A stretch of DNA of 64,000 nucleotides, from the NCBI RefSeq assembly GCF_015207065.1, contig NZ_JADEXP010000003.1, positions 1 to 64,000 of the forward strand, in the 5' to 3' direction. Numbering within the stretch: position 1 is the first letter of the stretch; every line of letters begins with the position of its first letter. Positions 27,239-37,358 of the stretch are shown here, in pieces. Source of the stretch: Leptolyngbya cf. ectocarpi LEGE 11479 (GTDB lineage Bacteria > Cyanobacteriota > Cyanobacteriia > Phormidesmidales > Phormidesmidaceae). The notes under the pieces were generated by a model that was not told the origin of the DNA, searched no databases, and saw nothing but the letters and a program-made list of their open reading frames with translations. Position numbers and translations under genes: made by a program.

Positions 27239-28366
27239 TTAACTGCGAATTTGTACAGGCATGACGAGATAGGTCATTTGCAACCCGCTGACAGGAGTGA
27301 GAATGGCCGGACTGGTGGGTGAATTGCACTGCAATTGAACTTCACTACTGGGCAAGGCACGCAGACCTTCGAGGAGGTAACGCACATTAAAGGCAATATC
27401 AAGATCGTCACCCGTGACTTGAGCCGTCATTTCTTCTCGTCCGCTGCCAACTTCCTGTGCTTCAACCGACAGCGCAATGGCCTGTTCACCACTAAGGATG
27501 GAAAGTTTAACAATATTGTTACGCTGATCGGCCAAGACACCAATACGTTCGAGGGCTGCCATCAGCTGTTTACGATCTAGCGTTAATTGACGCTCAAACT
27601 GTCGGGGAATCAGCTGACGATAGTTAGGGTATTGCCCTTCAAGCAGTCGGGTTGTAATGGTCTGATGTCCTAGCTCGAATACAACTTGGGTATGGTTAAA
27701 GCGAAGAGTAATGGGCTCTGTCCCTTGGTATGCCTGTAAAATTCGCTCCAGTTCCCGCAGCGCTTTTCCTGGCACGGTGACGTCAATGGTCAGCTCCATA
27801 CCAGAATCATCAACGCTTTTGACTACGGCTAAGCGATGGCCATCGGTAGCCGCAAACTCCAGCATTTCGGGTTCTGCCACCAAATGCACACCGGTTAAAA
27901 CTTGCTTTGTTTCATCGGAACTAGTCGCAAATAAAGCCCCCTTCAACCCTTCTAAAATAGATTCGGCAGAGACATTCGCTATTTGACCGTCTTCGACGAG
28001 GGGAAGCTTTGGGTAGTCTGCTGCATCCATCCCTCGCACCTGATACCTACCCGCAGAACACGTCAAGGTAATCACGGGCTCAGTATCTGATTGACTAAAA
28101 TCTAAATCTTCAGATGGCAGCTTAGCGACAATATCGCCGAGCAATTTAGCTGGCACGGTGAGTACGCCACCCGAGTCCACATGGGCAGAAAAACTGGTTT
28201 GAATGCCTAAGGTTTCGTCAAAACTGGTGAGCATAATCCGTTGAGTAGCCTCATCCACTTTGACCAAGATATTTGCCAGCACAGGTTTACTAGGCCTGGA
28301 AGGAACGGCCCGGCTAACGATTGATAGGTGTGTGTTGAGATCTCCCTGGGAGCACACGAACTTCAT
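27239..28366 (-). CDS. dnaN: DNA polymerase III beta subunit (sliding clamp)
   Basis: About 375 residues, the usual length, forming the ring clamp that tethers polymerase III. It begins 'MKFVCSQGDLNTHLSIVSRAVPSRPSKPVLANI', the family N-terminus. Domain 2 contains 'GATDGHRLAVV'-type text ('EFAATDGHRLAVVKS'), and the C-terminus reads 'SPAILTPV...YLVMPVQIR'. ATG 28366 is preferred over the longer frame from 28408. It lies downstream of dnaA on the same strand, with the DnaA-box region between them. No terminator is obvious between them. Confidence 0.97.
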   Translation of the reverse strand: MKFVCSQGDLNTHLSIVSRAVPSRPSKPVLANILVKVDEATQRIMLTSFDETLGIQTSFSAHVDSGGVLTVPAKLLGDIVAKLPSEDLDFSQSDTEPVITLTCSAGRYQVRGMDAADYPKLPLVEDGQIANVSAESILEGLKGALFATSSDETKQVLTGVHLVAEPEMLEFAATDGHRLAVVKSVDDSGMELTIDVTVPGKALRELERILQAYQGTEPITLRFNHTQVVFELGHQTITTRLLEGQYPNYRQLIPRQFERQLTLDRKQLMAALERIGVLADQRNNIVKLSILSGEQAIALSVEAQEVGSGREEMTAQVTGDDLDIAFNVRYLLEGLRALPSSEVQLQCNSPTSPAILTPVSGLQMTYLVMPVQIRS

Positions 28367-28508
28367 GACTGACATATGGCTATCAAGAATGCTGGCCAAT
28401 CGTAACACCCTGAAAGAAGGATGGAAAGCCTTGATTTTGAGTAATCTTCCTTGGTCTATTCTCTAGATCTATCTTTAATTAGATTTAAAGAATAGTAGTA
28501 GTAGGGAC

Positions 28509-28702
28509 TGTGGAAAATGTGGAAAAAGTGATAGAGCGACTGGTAGGTATAACGATCCAATCTTTTTTGCTTGTGGAAAAAATGTGGATATTTGAGGACG
28601 TTTTCCACAGGTTTTGGGAACGTCAGATCTTTTCCCCATGGCCAATCCCCTTTTCCCCAGGCATTCCCCAATTTTTCCACAGATAAAATAGAGTTTTCCA
28701 CA
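28509..28702. promoter_or_regulatory. Cluster of six exact DnaA boxes
   Basis: Two tandem boxes (28509-28526) with 0 bp between them, one at 28572-28580, then three on the opposite strand (28601, 28673 and 28694). Spacing of the last two is 21 bp, two helical turns. It is the core of the origin call above. Confidence 0.9.
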
Positions 28703-28787
28703 AGCCAATACTCGTAAATTTTGGTATCAAACTTAATATTGCTGGGGGGGTAGCCGCTATTGTAATTTAGTTCTGCAGTACTGTTTT

Positions 28788-28856
28788 GCATAACGGAAGT
28801 GAGGAGTCCTTCCGTTATGCAGCTTCTCTGTGCAATGTCACTTGCACAGAGAAGCT
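28788..28856. repeat. Two adjacent perfect hairpins downstream of dnaA
   Basis: Hairpin 1: gcataacggaag (28788-28799) pairs with 28809-28820, loop 9. Hairpin 2: agcttctctgtgcaa (28821-28835) pairs exactly with 28842-28856, loop 6. They abut. They follow the dnaA stop by 33 bp. No T-run follows on the minus strand, so a simple intrinsic terminator is not certain. They may shield the origin from dnaA transcription. Confidence 0.75.
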
Positions 28857-28889
28857 ATGGTTAAAGACTAGCCAGTCTAAGCAAGGCGA

Positions 28890-30254
28890 TTAATGTGGGC
28901 GATTGCTGAGGCTGATGCGATCGCTAAGTTCACGCATCGTTTGAGCCATATTTAAGTCTTTTTTCACCAGCTGGGCGATCTTGTCACAGCTGTAGAGAAC
29001 GGTAGTGTGATCTTTACCGCCAAAGACTTCACCAATTTTTGGCAGGCTCAGGTCCGTATGCTGACGCATCAGGTACATACCAATTTGGCGAGCCTGACTA
29101 ATTTCGCGGCGACGAGAGTTGCCCTTGAGGTCGTCCACGGACACGCCATAGACCTCTGAGATGAGATCGATGACTGATTTGGGGGAGGCATCGGTTTTGC
29201 CTGCTGGTGCATCCATCACAGGCTTTAGATTCTCGATGGTCATGGGTAGACCCGAGATCGATGTATAGGCAATTGCGCGAATCAGGGCACCTTCTAGCTC
29301 TCGAATATTGGACGTATAGCCCGAGGCAATATACTCGGTGACCTCACGGCTTAGCGTCACACTTTCGTACTCTGCCTTTTTTTGCAGAATGGCCATCCGA
29401 GTTTCAAAATCAGGCGGTTGGATGTCGGCGATCAGTCCCATGGAAAACCTTGAACATAGTCTTTCCTGGAGCCTGGGGATCTTATTGGGGGGGCGATCAG
29501 AGGCTAAAACGATCTGTTTGCCAGCCTCATGGAGCGTATTAAACGTATGGAAAAATTCTTCTTGGGTGTACTCCTTGCCTTCAATAAACTGAATATCGTC
29601 CACAAGGATAATGTCCACGGCGCGATACTGCTCACGAAATCGCTGCATACTGTCGCGACGAATCGCCGTGATCAGATCGTTGGTAAACTGCTCTGTGGAC
29701 ACATAGGCAATGCGAGCACTGGTGTCGATATCTACACGGTAGTGGCCGATAGACTGCATCAGATGGGTTTTACCCAGACCAACGCCGCCACATAGGAACA
29801 GAGGATTGAACTCTCGGCCCGGGGATTCGGCGACGGCTAAAGCTGCAGCATGGGCCATGCGGTTATTGGCACCCACGACAAACCTGGAAAAAACAGCTTT
29901 AGGATTGAGGTCGGGGGTGCTGGATTTACTACTACTTTGGCGCTCTGCTGTCTGGGGTGATGGCCAAGCAGCAGTATCGCCTGTGCGAGCGCCACCGCCG
30001 TTGGCCGTTTCGCTAACCGTGACAACCACATCAATGTCCTGTCCCAATAGCTCTTGGGCAACGTCAGAGATGACTTGAATGTAGTGTTTTTGTACCCAGT
30101 TGCGGGCGAAGGGATTGGGAGTAGAAATGGTCAGTGTGCTATCGGTCAGGTTTTGTAGCCGTGTTGGCTTAATCCACGTTTCAAACGTGGGGCCGCTGAG
30201 TTGGTCCTGAAGTTTGTCTAGAACTTCATTCCAGAGACCGTCTATGTTGTCCAC
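28890..30254 (-). CDS. dnaA: Chromosomal replication initiator DnaA
   Basis: 454 residues. AAA+ ATPase that binds DnaA boxes and opens the origin. Domain I starts '[30 protein letters not shown]'. The Walker A motif is '[12 protein letters not shown]', Walker B '[14 protein letters not shown]', sensor region '[18 protein letters not shown]'. The C-terminal DNA-binding signature is '[16 protein letters not shown]'. The start is the GTG at 30254, chosen because GGAGGG lies 6 bases upstream and domain I follows directly. A GTG at 30284 would add ten residues with no known role. dnaN is downstream. Confidence 0.97.
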   Translation of the reverse strand: MDNIDGLWNEVLDKLQDQLSGPTFETWIKPTRLQNLTDSTLTISTPNPFARNWVQKHYIQVISDVAQELLGQDIDVVVTVSETANGGGARTGDTAAWPSPQTAERQSSSKSSTPDLNPKAVFSRFVVGANNRMAHAAALAVAESPGREFNPLFLCGGVGLGKTHLMQSIGHYRVDIDTSARIAYVSTEQFTNDLITAIRRDSMQRFREQYRAVDIILVDDIQFIEGKEYTQEEFFHTFNTLHEAGKQIVLASDRPPNKIPRLQERLCSRFSMGLIADIQPPDFETRMAILQKKAEYESVTLSREVTEYIASGYTSNIRELEGALIRAIAYTSISGLPMTIENLKPVMDAPAGKTDASPKSVIDLISEVYGVSVDDLKGNSRRREISQARQIGMYLMRQHTDLSLPKIGEVFGGKDHTTVLYSCDKIAQLVKKDLNMAQTMRELSDRISLSNRPH

Positions 30255-31091
30255 AACTAACCCTCCAGCTAAAGATGAGCACACTCTGCCCTAGCAGTTT
30301 AACGATGTCCTGGGCAGGCTCTAAGCGCTAGACCTAATGCAGCAAAAGACTCCAAAAGTCAACACGTTCTAAAGAACGGTGTTGGTTTTAATGTGCTGTT
30401 GGCAAGGTCTAAGAGCTAGTCGATTGAGTATAATCGACCGCTATCTATCTATCAAACGATCCAGCGAAACTAGACATTGGATTGGTCCCCGTAGCCATAG
30501 CAGAAAACTGAATCAGACTGTGACGCAGTAATTTTGAGGTTTCTTAGCAGTGAACTCAAAGATTAGTCGGGTTTTCAACGTGAGGATGTAGCTCACTAAA
30601 ACTCGCTAAATAAGGTATGGACCCCTGACTCAGGAAATATAGGGTTCTTAGCGGCTGTTTTTTCAGAGCTACAGAACGATAAGCCACGGTTTCTACTATG
30701 GATGTTGAAAATAGTTTAGGTGTGTAGGTATAACTGCTTAGAATGTTAAAAACTACTGGGCTTTAATACACTAACCTGTTGTTGCTCACATATCTAGGAT
30801 GCACACTCTATAAATCTAAGCTATGGATATAATCCTTTTTAAAGGATGTGGTGGGTTAAGGGACCAGGCGAACTGGCACAGTTAAGACCTCTAATGTCTA
30901 TTTCAGGCGGTTAGATAAGGTATTGGGATATCGCCAGCTCTCTTAATTTATCCTGTGCGATCGCATCTCCGGAGGCGTATAACGCTGTCAAGACTACCAC
31001 TGTCAAGACCCATATCTTGGGGGCACCTTGATTGAGCAGCAGCTTCGCAAAAATCCCCACCTGATTCCGCGCGATATCGTTCTAACGTTTC
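30255..31091. other. Long divergent intergenic region upstream of dnaA and htrA
   Basis: 837 bases with no credible gene, rRNA or tRNA. Small inverted repeats are visible: gtcgatt...aatcgac (30419-30438), aacacgttct...agaacggtgtt (30361-30383, one bulge) and atccttttttaaaggat-type (30832-30847). A TATAAT at 30828-30833 faces htrA. No TTTTCCACA box was found here. A small RNA could be present but I recognise none. Confidence 0.5.
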
Positions 31092-32276
31092 ATGGCCAAG
31101 CAGATGTCAAATCTACGTTCTTCCACCCTTAAGTTTGCTAAGTCACTAGCACTTTATGGTTTTATTGCAGCCTGTAGTGCAACGGCAGCTGTCGTCACCA
31201 CAGCACGACTGGTACCGACCACGGCTCAGGCCCCGTCATCAGGATCTGGGCGTTTATTGACGGATCGTGGCTTTATCGCATCGGTGGCCGACCAGGTCGG
31301 TCCTGCCGTTGTCCGTATTGATTCATCCCGTACCGTAGCGCAACGATCTGGGCCATTTAACGATCCCTTCTTTCGAGAATTTTTTGGGGATATGTGGGAG
31401 CAGCCCTCTACGCGGGTGGAGCGTGGTCAGGGGTCTGGTTTTGTGGTTGAGGCCGATGGCGTAATCTGGACCAATGCCCACGTTGTGGAAGGGGCCGACA
31501 CGGTCACGGTGACCCTTAAAGACGGTCGTGAATTTAGGGGTGAGGTCGTCGGTGAAGATCCGCTCACGGATGTCGCTGTCATTAAGGTGCAAGCTCAGGA
31601 TCTGCCGACGGTGACCCTGGGGGATTCAGAGCAGCTGCGGCCAGGGGAGTGGGCGATTGCCATCGGTAATCCCCTCGGTCTCGACAATACGGTGACAGCC
31701 GGTATTGTCAGTGCCACTGGCCGCACCAGTGCCCAGATTCGCGTACCGGATAAGCGAGTCCAGTTTATTCAGACGGATGCTGCGATTAATCCTGGTAATT
31801 CGGGAGGCCCTCTGCTGAATGAGCAAGGGGAGGTGATTGGGATTAATACAGCTATTATTGGCGGTGCTCAGGGGTTAGGGTTTGCGATTCCCATCAATTC
31901 AGCGCAGCGGTTAGCCCAGGAACTGATTGAAAAAGGTCGGGTGGATCATGCTTATTTAGGGATTCAAATGCGCACCCTGACCGCCGAGCTGCGGCAGCAA
32001 ATCAACAATGACCCACGTAATGACGTGCGATTAGACGCGAATAAAGGCGTTGTGATTTTAGGCCTGATGCGCAATTCTCCAGCGATGCAGGCGGGTCTGG
32101 AAGTCGGCGATGTGATTGTGACCATGGATGGACGCTCGATTGCAGAGGCGGAACAGGTACAGCAAATTGTGCAAGATGTCGGTGTGGGAGAATCGATTGC
32201 ACTCGAGGTTGATCGAGGGGGGCGCCAGGTGACCTTAGATGTGCAGACTAAGGCACTGCCTCAGCAGCGGCGCTAA
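31092..32276 (+). CDS. htrA: HtrA/Deg family serine protease with PDZ domain
   Basis: 394 residues. A hydrophobic N-terminal segment ('[18 protein letters not shown]') suggests export or anchoring. The trypsin-like domain has His130 in 'WTNAHVVEG', Asp160 in '[11 protein letters not shown]' and Ser237 in '[10 protein letters not shown]', the complete triad. A PDZ domain (about 285-380) contains '[29 protein letters not shown]'. Similar to the cyanobacterial HhoA/HhoB/HtrA set that protects envelope and thylakoid proteins. I cannot decide which of the three. Its stop codon overlaps the def start by one base (TAATG), so the two are co-transcribed. Confidence 0.94.
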   Translation: MAKQMSNLRSSTLKFAKSLALYGFIAACSATAAVVTTARLVPTTAQAPSSGSGRLLTDRGFIASVADQVGPAVVRIDSSRTVAQRSGPFNDPFFREFFGDMWEQPSTRVERGQGSGFVVEADGVIWTNAHVVEGADTVTVTLKDGREFRGEVVGEDPLTDVAVIKVQAQDLPTVTLGDSEQLRPGEWAIAIGNPLGLDNTVTAGIVSATGRTSAQIRVPDKRVQFIQTDAAINPGNSGGPLLNEQGEVIGINTAIIGGAQGLGFAIPINSAQRLAQELIEKGRVDHAYLGIQMRTLTAELRQQINNDPRNDVRLDANKGVVILGLMRNSPAMQAGLEVGDVIVTMDGRSIAEAEQVQQIVQDVGVGESIALEVDRGGRQVTLDVQTKALPQQRR

Positions 32277-32797
32277 TGGCTATTTGTTCTGTTATTGAGC
32301 TAGGGGATGAGCGGTTGCGATCGCACGCCCAGCCGATCCGGCACATTGATGACCCCCAGCAGCAGGTGCTGATTGATGACTTATTGGCGACTGCAGCTGC
32401 GAAGAACGGCGTCGGTATCGCCGCGCCGCAAATTGCCCAGGGGCTGCAGCTGTTTATTGTGGCGTCACGTCCCAATCCCCGCTATCCTCAGGCTCCAGAG
32501 ATGGAGCCTACGGCCATGATTAATCCTCAATTGCTAAGCCACAGTGACGATCAGGTCCAGGGCTGGGAGGGATGTCTGAGTGTGCCTGGACAGCGCGGAC
32601 TGGTGCCGCGATATCGAGAAATTGAGGTAGCCTATCTTGACCGCTACGGTCAGCACCATCGTCAGCATCTCCAGGGCTTTGTCGCTCGGATTTTTCAACA
32701 CGAGTATGACCACCTCCAGGGCATCGTGTTTCTAGATCGGGTGTTAGATCCTCAAAATATTCTGACCGAAGCAGAGTATCAGCAGCGGTTTGGATAG
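32276..32797 (+). CDS. def: Peptide deformylase
   Basis: 173 residues. Removes the N-formyl group from nascent proteins. The three family motifs are present: 'GVGIAAPQ' (45-52), 'EGCLSVPG' (98-105) and 'HEYDHLQG' (142-149). Cys100 and the two His of motif 3 bind the metal, and Glu143 is catalytic. 'HEYDHLQG' is a common variant of HEXXH-type motif 3. It shares a TAATG overlap with htrA, so expression is coupled. It is separate from fmt, which is not in the window. Confidence 0.95.
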   Translation: MAICSVIELGDERLRSHAQPIRHIDDPQQQVLIDDLLATAAAKNGVGIAAPQIAQGLQLFIVASRPNPRYPQAPEMEPTAMINPQLLSHSDDQVQGWEGCLSVPGQRGLVPRYREIEVAYLDRYGQHHRQHLQGFVARIFQHEYDHLQGIVFLDRVLDPQNILTEAEYQQRFG

Positions 32798-32830
32798 CTT
32801 GTTTGTGAATCGTGCTTTTATCACCTACTG

Positions 32831-34534
32831 CTATCTATCTTTAGCGCGGGGCTTAGGGCGGCGTCTGCCACCGCCTTTGCCGGTCGAATCTTTTTCAACT
32901 TGGGTGATGCGTAGCGGCTGACCCGCAATAGAAACCTTTTTGAGCGTGCGCAGAATTTCCTTGGGCATCCCGTCTGGTAAGTCAACGGTACTGTGGCTGT
33001 CGTAGATATTGATGCGGCCAATGTAGCGACTTTCAAGACCGCTTTCATTTGCGATCGCACCCACAATATGGCCCGGCTTCACCCGGTGGCGGTGACCTAC
33101 CTCAATACGGTAGCGACCCATCCCCTGCTCGGGGGGAGAGGCTTTGCGATCGTGCCGCTGTGGCCGTTCTCTCCGGTTGTTGCGTTCCGGTTTAGGAGGA
33201 CGCTTACGCTCGACCAGTAATAGAGGTTCATCACCCTGGACAAGCTTGGCTAGGGCTGCAGCAATTTCAATGGCAGGTACATTATGTTCCTGTTCATACT
33301 GTTCCATTAGGTTATTGAAAAACTCTAAATTCTCTTCCGCGAGAGTATCTGTAATCTGTTGTTTAAAGCGGGCAATGCGCTTGTTATTGACCATCTCTGT
33401 GGTCGGCATTTCCATTTTTGCGATTTTTTGTTTAGTTGCTCGCTCAATGGCATACAGCAACCGTCGCTCCCGAGGTGCTACAAATAAGATCGCCTCCCCC
33501 GTACGTCCTGCTCGTCCCGTACGACCCACACGGTGCACATAGGTTTCGGTATCGTAGGGCATGTCGTAATTAATCACATGGCTAATACGCTCCACATCTA
33601 AACCCCGAGCAGCAACGTCTGTTGCAACGACAATATCCAGCTTGCCTGACTTCAGCTGGTCCACCGTCCGTTCTCGCTGAATCTGCGACACATCTCCACT
33701 CAGGGGGGCGGTCTCGTATCCTCGCGCGGCTAATTTTTCCGCTAACTCTACGGTGGCCAGCCGTGTCCTGACAAACACAAGCATGCCGTCAAATGTTTCC
33801 GTTTCTAAAATGCGGGTCAGTGCATCCAGCTTGTGGTACCCACTGACCATCCAATACCGTTGACCGATGGTATCCGCCGTTGAGGTTTTCGACTTGATCA
33901 ATACTTCAGTCGGATTATCCAGATGTCGCTGAGCAATGCGTCGAATTTCTTTAGGGAGTGTGGCTGAAAACAGAGCCACCTGACGCGAATCAGGGGTTTT
34001 TTCTAAAACCCATTCCACATCGTCAATAAAGCCCATGCGCAGCATTTCATCGGCTTCATCTAGAACCAGGCATTGGAGCTCACTGAGGTTGAGGGTGCCA
34101 CGCTTCATGTGGTCCATCACCCGGCCTGGGGTGCCAACGACGATGTGCACCGAGCGCTCTAGCTTACGTAGTTGAATGCTGTAGCTTTGTCCGCCATATA
34201 GGGGCAGCACATGAAAGCCTTTCATGTGCGATGCATAACTTTGAAACGCTTCAGCTACCTGAATAGCTAGTTCTCTAGTGGGAGTGAGTACCAGTGTGTG
34301 TGGCAACCGCTGGCTAATATCCACCCGTGAAAGCAGCGGTAATGCAAAGGCAGCTGTCTTGCCAGTCCCGGTCTGAGCCTGGCCAATAATATCAGCACCG
34401 GCTAATACATGGGGAATAGTCTGGGCCTGAATCGGTGTGGGGCTCTCGTAGCCCAAACCTTCCAAAGCCTTTAGTACCGGCTCACTCAATAACAAATCAT
34501 TAAAGGTTGGAGCCGATTCCACATCCATTGCCAT
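32831..34534 (-). CDS. deaD: DEAD-box RNA helicase (DeaD/CsdA type) with DbpA-like C-terminal domain
   Basis: 567 residues. Motifs in order: Q motif 'GYESPTPIQAQTIP', Walker A 'AQTGTGKT', 'PTRELA', 'GTPGR', 'VLDEADEML', 'SATLPK', 'VATDVAARGLDVE', 'HRVGRTGRAGRTG'. The C-terminal 'YRIEVGHRHRVKPGHIVGAIANESGL...IGRINIYDSHSTVDLP' is the DbpA RNA-binding fold, followed by a basic tail (RRRPKPRAKDR). Such helicases act in ribosome assembly and mRNA turnover, often at low temperature. Cold or redox control is not visible here. Confidence 0.94.
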   Translation of the reverse strand: MAMDVESAPTFNDLLLSEPVLKALEGLGYESPTPIQAQTIPHVLAGADIIGQAQTGTGKTAAFALPLLSRVDISQRLPHTLVLTPTRELAIQVAEAFQSYASHMKGFHVLPLYGGQSYSIQLRKLERSVHIVVGTPGRVMDHMKRGTLNLSELQCLVLDEADEMLRMGFIDDVEWVLEKTPDSRQVALFSATLPKEIRRIAQRHLDNPTEVLIKSKTSTADTIGQRYWMVSGYHKLDALTRILETETFDGMLVFVRTRLATVELAEKLAARGYETAPLSGDVSQIQRERTVDQLKSGKLDIVVATDVAARGLDVERISHVINYDMPYDTETYVHRVGRTGRAGRTGEAILFVAPRERRLLYAIERATKQKIAKMEMPTTEMVNNKRIARFKQQITDTLAEENLEFFNNLMEQYEQEHNVPAIEIAAALAKLVQGDEPLLLVERKRPPKPERNNRRERPQRHDRKASPPEQGMGRYRIEVGHRHRVKPGHIVGAIANESGLESRYIGRINIYDSHSTVDLPDGMPKEILRTLKKVSIAGQPLRITQVEKDSTGKGGGRRRPKPRAKDR

Positions 34535-34898
34535 CTATCTAAACCTGATACGAGCGCTGTAACAGCCTGACAGATGTTGAGTCAAAAATAAAATCTGACA
34601 ACAAAATAAGAACATTACAATCCTTATACTGCAGCCACACTAAACACACCGATAGACTGATGATCTGTCAAGAATGTTCCCACTATAAGCTTAATTAGGC
34701 CTTTCCGTAGATTTTATATGGTCTCAGGAATTTTGCCTGATGACCAGTCCACAATTCCACTGAGTCGGCTCTATACTTAGAACAAGGCATATGTTTGGGT
34801 GCACTACCAAGAAACCAGGGGACGAGCTTGAGACAGCCATCTCAGCTAACACATCATTCTAGATTTCTACATTCCGTTTTTAGAAAACCCATAACATT
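34535..34898. other. Divergent intergenic region, no feature seen
   Basis: 364 bases between the helicase and cellulase genes. No conserved element or credible ORF. Both promoters should lie here. Confidence 0.4.
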
Positions 34899-37277
34899 AT
34901 GCGGACTACCTTTGAAGCTTCCCAAGACTGGGGAAGCGGCTTGGTGGGATTCTTTAGTATTGAAAATAATGGGACCACGCAGCTTGAGCAGTGGGTCATT
35001 ACTATTGAAACCACCTTTGAAATCGAAACTCTTTGGGGTGGAGAAATCCTTGAGCGCGTTGGCAATCGCTACACAGTAGGAGCGACAAGCTGGAATTCGC
35101 ACTTGGATCCTGGTGAGAGTACTAAGTTTGGGTTTGTTGGTCAGGATGCAACGGCCTATCCTCACCAAGTCACTGTCATTCCTCAGACTCCAGTAGAAGA
35201 AACCGTTCTCGATTCTACATCTCCAGACCAGTCTATTGAACCAGCACAGGCGGCTATTGAATCTGTTGACTTTACGGTCGACAATCAGTGGGGGCATGGG
35301 TTTGTTGCGAATCTCAGCTTTACCTATACCGGCTCTCAGCCGACTAATAGTTGGGAGCTGCAGTTTGAAGCCCCGTTTCATATTCTTAACCTTTGGCATG
35401 GTGAGCTGGTTGAACAGGAGGGAGATCTCTATACGATTCGCAATGCCCACTGGAACAATATTCTGTTGCCCGGCGACACAATTACGCTGGGATTCCAAGC
35501 TGCAGGGGCGGTGGATATTCCCACCGATTATTACTTCAATGGTGATCCTGTTGGCGATGCTCTAGGTAAGCCAGTGGTGGCTGTGCCAGAGAAACCAGCT
35601 GTGCCTGATGTCTCTGAATCTGATCCTCAGCCAGTAGATACGCCTGAACCTAAGGAGCCACTTGAAAAGCCGGTAGACGATGCTCCAATAGAGGACTCTC
35701 CAATAGAGGACTCTCCTATGGAGAATCCTCCGATTGAACAACCTGTTGCTGAAGAGCCAGCGCCTATAGACGATGCCCCAATAGAGGACTCTCCTGTTGC
35801 AGAGAGTCCGGTCAAGCCACCTGTGGTGGAAGCCCCACCTGCGGCACCTCCAATCAAAGATACCCCTGAGGAGCTGCCTTCCGATGTAGATGCGCCGACA
35901 GCTTCTGAAAAAGCCTTATCTCAGTATGGTGAGGCGTTGCAAAAGTCTTTCCTATTCTATGAGGCGCAGCGTTCTGGGAAATTACCGGACGATAATCGAA
36001 TTGCTTGGCGTGGGGATTCTGCCCTCAATGACGGGGCTGATGTCGGGATCGATTTGACTGGTGGTTATTATGATGCTGGCGACCATGTGAAATTTGGCTT
36101 CCCGATGGCGGCCAGTACAACCATGCTCACCTGGGGGGTGCTCGAATATTACGATGCCTATGCCCAAAGCGGTCAGCTGGACGAAGCCTTAGATGCCATC
36201 AAGTGGGCCACTGACTATTTCCTCAAAGCCCACATTAGTGACGGTCAAACGACCCAAGCCTTTTATGGTCAAGTCGGTGATCCTAAGCTGGATCATGCGT
36301 ATTGGGGCTCTCCTGAAAATCAGACTATTGAGCGTCCGGCCTATAAGATTGATCCGGCAAATCCAGGATCTGACCTAGCGGCTGAGACAGCTGCCGCCTT
36401 GGCCGCTGCCTCTATAGCTTTTCGGGCTACGGACCCTGTCTATGCCGATCGGCTTTTAGTCAATGCCAAACAGCTCTATGCCTTTGCTGATGCTTATCGG
36501 GGGCGATATTCCGAGAGTATTTCGCAAGCTAAGGAGTACTACAACTCTTGGAGTGGTTATACCGACGAACTGGCCTGGGGTGCAGCTTGGTTATACAAGG
36601 CGACCGGGGAGTCACACTACCTAGATAAGGCCCAGAAAAGTTATCAAAACCTAGGGGTTGACTGGACGCAAAATTGGGATGACAAATCCTATGGCACTGG
36701 AGTTTTATTAGCCCAAATTACAGATAAACCCCTTTACCGTACCGAAGTTGAGAACTGGCTCAACAACTGGGTATCGGGGGATATTGCGAAAACCGATGGC
36801 GGTCTTGCCTGGGTCGATGAGTGGGGGTCTCTAAGATACAGTGCCAATACAGCTTTTATCGCAGGTGTCTACAGTGATACGGTCAACCCGGCGGGGGGGC
36901 AATATGATGCGTTCTCTCGTAATCAGATTGATTATATTTTGGGGGATAACCCTGCCCAACAAAGTTATGTAGCTGGCATTGGTGCAAGCTTCCCCAAAAA
37001 TGTTCATCACCGGGCAGCATCGGGTACAACCAAGATTACGGACCCGGCTCCCAATGAGTATGTGTTGCACGGTGCTTTAGTAGGAGGACCACGATTGCCC
37101 CATGACTTTTCCTATACCGATGAGCGCACTGACTTTCTAGGTAATGAGGTGGCCCTTGACTTTAATGCAGGGTTTACAGGGGCTGTTGCCAGACTGTATG
37201 GCCAAGACGGCGGTGGGCTGCTGAGCGATGAGGCTTTGATTGCTTTGTCTCAGCCTGGTTTATCTGATGTCGCTTAG
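34899..37277 (+). CDS. GH9 endoglucanase (cellulase) with two N-terminal CBM2-like modules
   Basis: 792 residues. Module 1 (about 1-90, 'SQDWGSGLVGFFSIENNG', 'SWNSHLDPGESTKFGF') and module 2 (about 122-215, 'VDNQWGHGFVANLSFTYTG', 'AHWNNILLPGDTITLGF') both look like carbohydrate-binding module family 2. Residues 220-335 form an acidic Pro-rich linker with repeated 'APIEDSP'-like units. The rest is a GH9 catalytic domain: 'GGYYDAGDHVKFGFPMA' with Asp392 and Asp395, and 'GNEVALDFNAGFTGA' with Glu750 as the acid. The product hydrolyses beta-1,4-glucan. There is no Sec signal, and an in-frame TAG just upstream limits the N-terminus, so export would need another route. Confidence 0.9.
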   Translation: MRTTFEASQDWGSGLVGFFSIENNGTTQLEQWVITIETTFEIETLWGGEILERVGNRYTVGATSWNSHLDPGESTKFGFVGQDATAYPHQVTVIPQTPVEETVLDSTSPDQSIEPAQAAIESVDFTVDNQWGHGFVANLSFTYTGSQPTNSWELQFEAPFHILNLWHGELVEQEGDLYTIRNAHWNNILLPGDTITLGFQAAGAVDIPTDYYFNGDPVGDALGKPVVAVPEKPAVPDVSESDPQPVDTPEPKEPLEKPVDDAPIEDSPIEDSPMENPPIEQPVAEEPAPIDDAPIEDSPVAESPVKPPVVEAPPAAPPIKDTPEELPSDVDAPTASEKALSQYGEALQKSFLFYEAQRSGKLPDDNRIAWRGDSALNDGADVGIDLTGGYYDAGDHVKFGFPMAASTTMLTWGVLEYYDAYAQSGQLDEALDAIKWATDYFLKAHISDGQTTQAFYGQVGDPKLDHAYWGSPENQTIERPAYKIDPANPGSDLAAETAAALAAASIAFRATDPVYADRLLVNAKQLYAFADAYRGRYSESISQAKEYYNSWSGYTDELAWGAAWLYKATGESHYLDKAQKSYQNLGVDWTQNWDDKSYGTGVLLAQITDKPLYRTEVENWLNNWVSGDIAKTDGGLAWVDEWGSLRYSANTAFIAGVYSDTVNPAGGQYDAFSRNQIDYILGDNPAQQSYVAGIGASFPKNVHHRAASGTTKITDPAPNEYVLHGALVGGPRLPHDFSYTDERTDFLGNEVALDFNAGFTGAVARLYGQDGGGLLSDEALIALSQPGLSDVA

Positions 37278-37358
37278 GGATGCTGCGCGACTCGCTATTT
37301 CCAATACCATCGCTTTACAATGACTCATGTATCTTCTGATAGGTGGGCAGCGTAGGCG

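Larger units (their letters stand above)
28367..28889. other. Probable replication origin region (dnaA-dnaN intergenic)
   Basis: 523 bases. Six exact copies of TTTTCCACA are present: three in minus orientation (28509-28517, 28518-28526, 28572-28580) and three in plus (28601-28609, 28673-28681, 28694-28702). A near match TGTGGATAT is at 28583-28591, and there are degenerate TTTTCCCC copies at about 28630 and 28651. Orientation switches between 28580 and 28601. The TTTTCCACA form is the known cyanobacterial DnaA box. A double hairpin lies on the dnaA side. Location between dnaA and dnaN fits a bacterial oriC. Confidence 0.82.

Noticed and set aside
28832-28851. tgcaatgtcacttgca resembles the desaturase operator
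   Set aside because: It is the loop and inner part of the second hairpin after dnaA, spacing differs by one base, and the hairpin explains the symmetry.
35680-35800. Short repeats in the cellulase linker
   Set aside because: They encode the Pro/Asp linker in frame, so they are a coding feature and not a separate repeat element.
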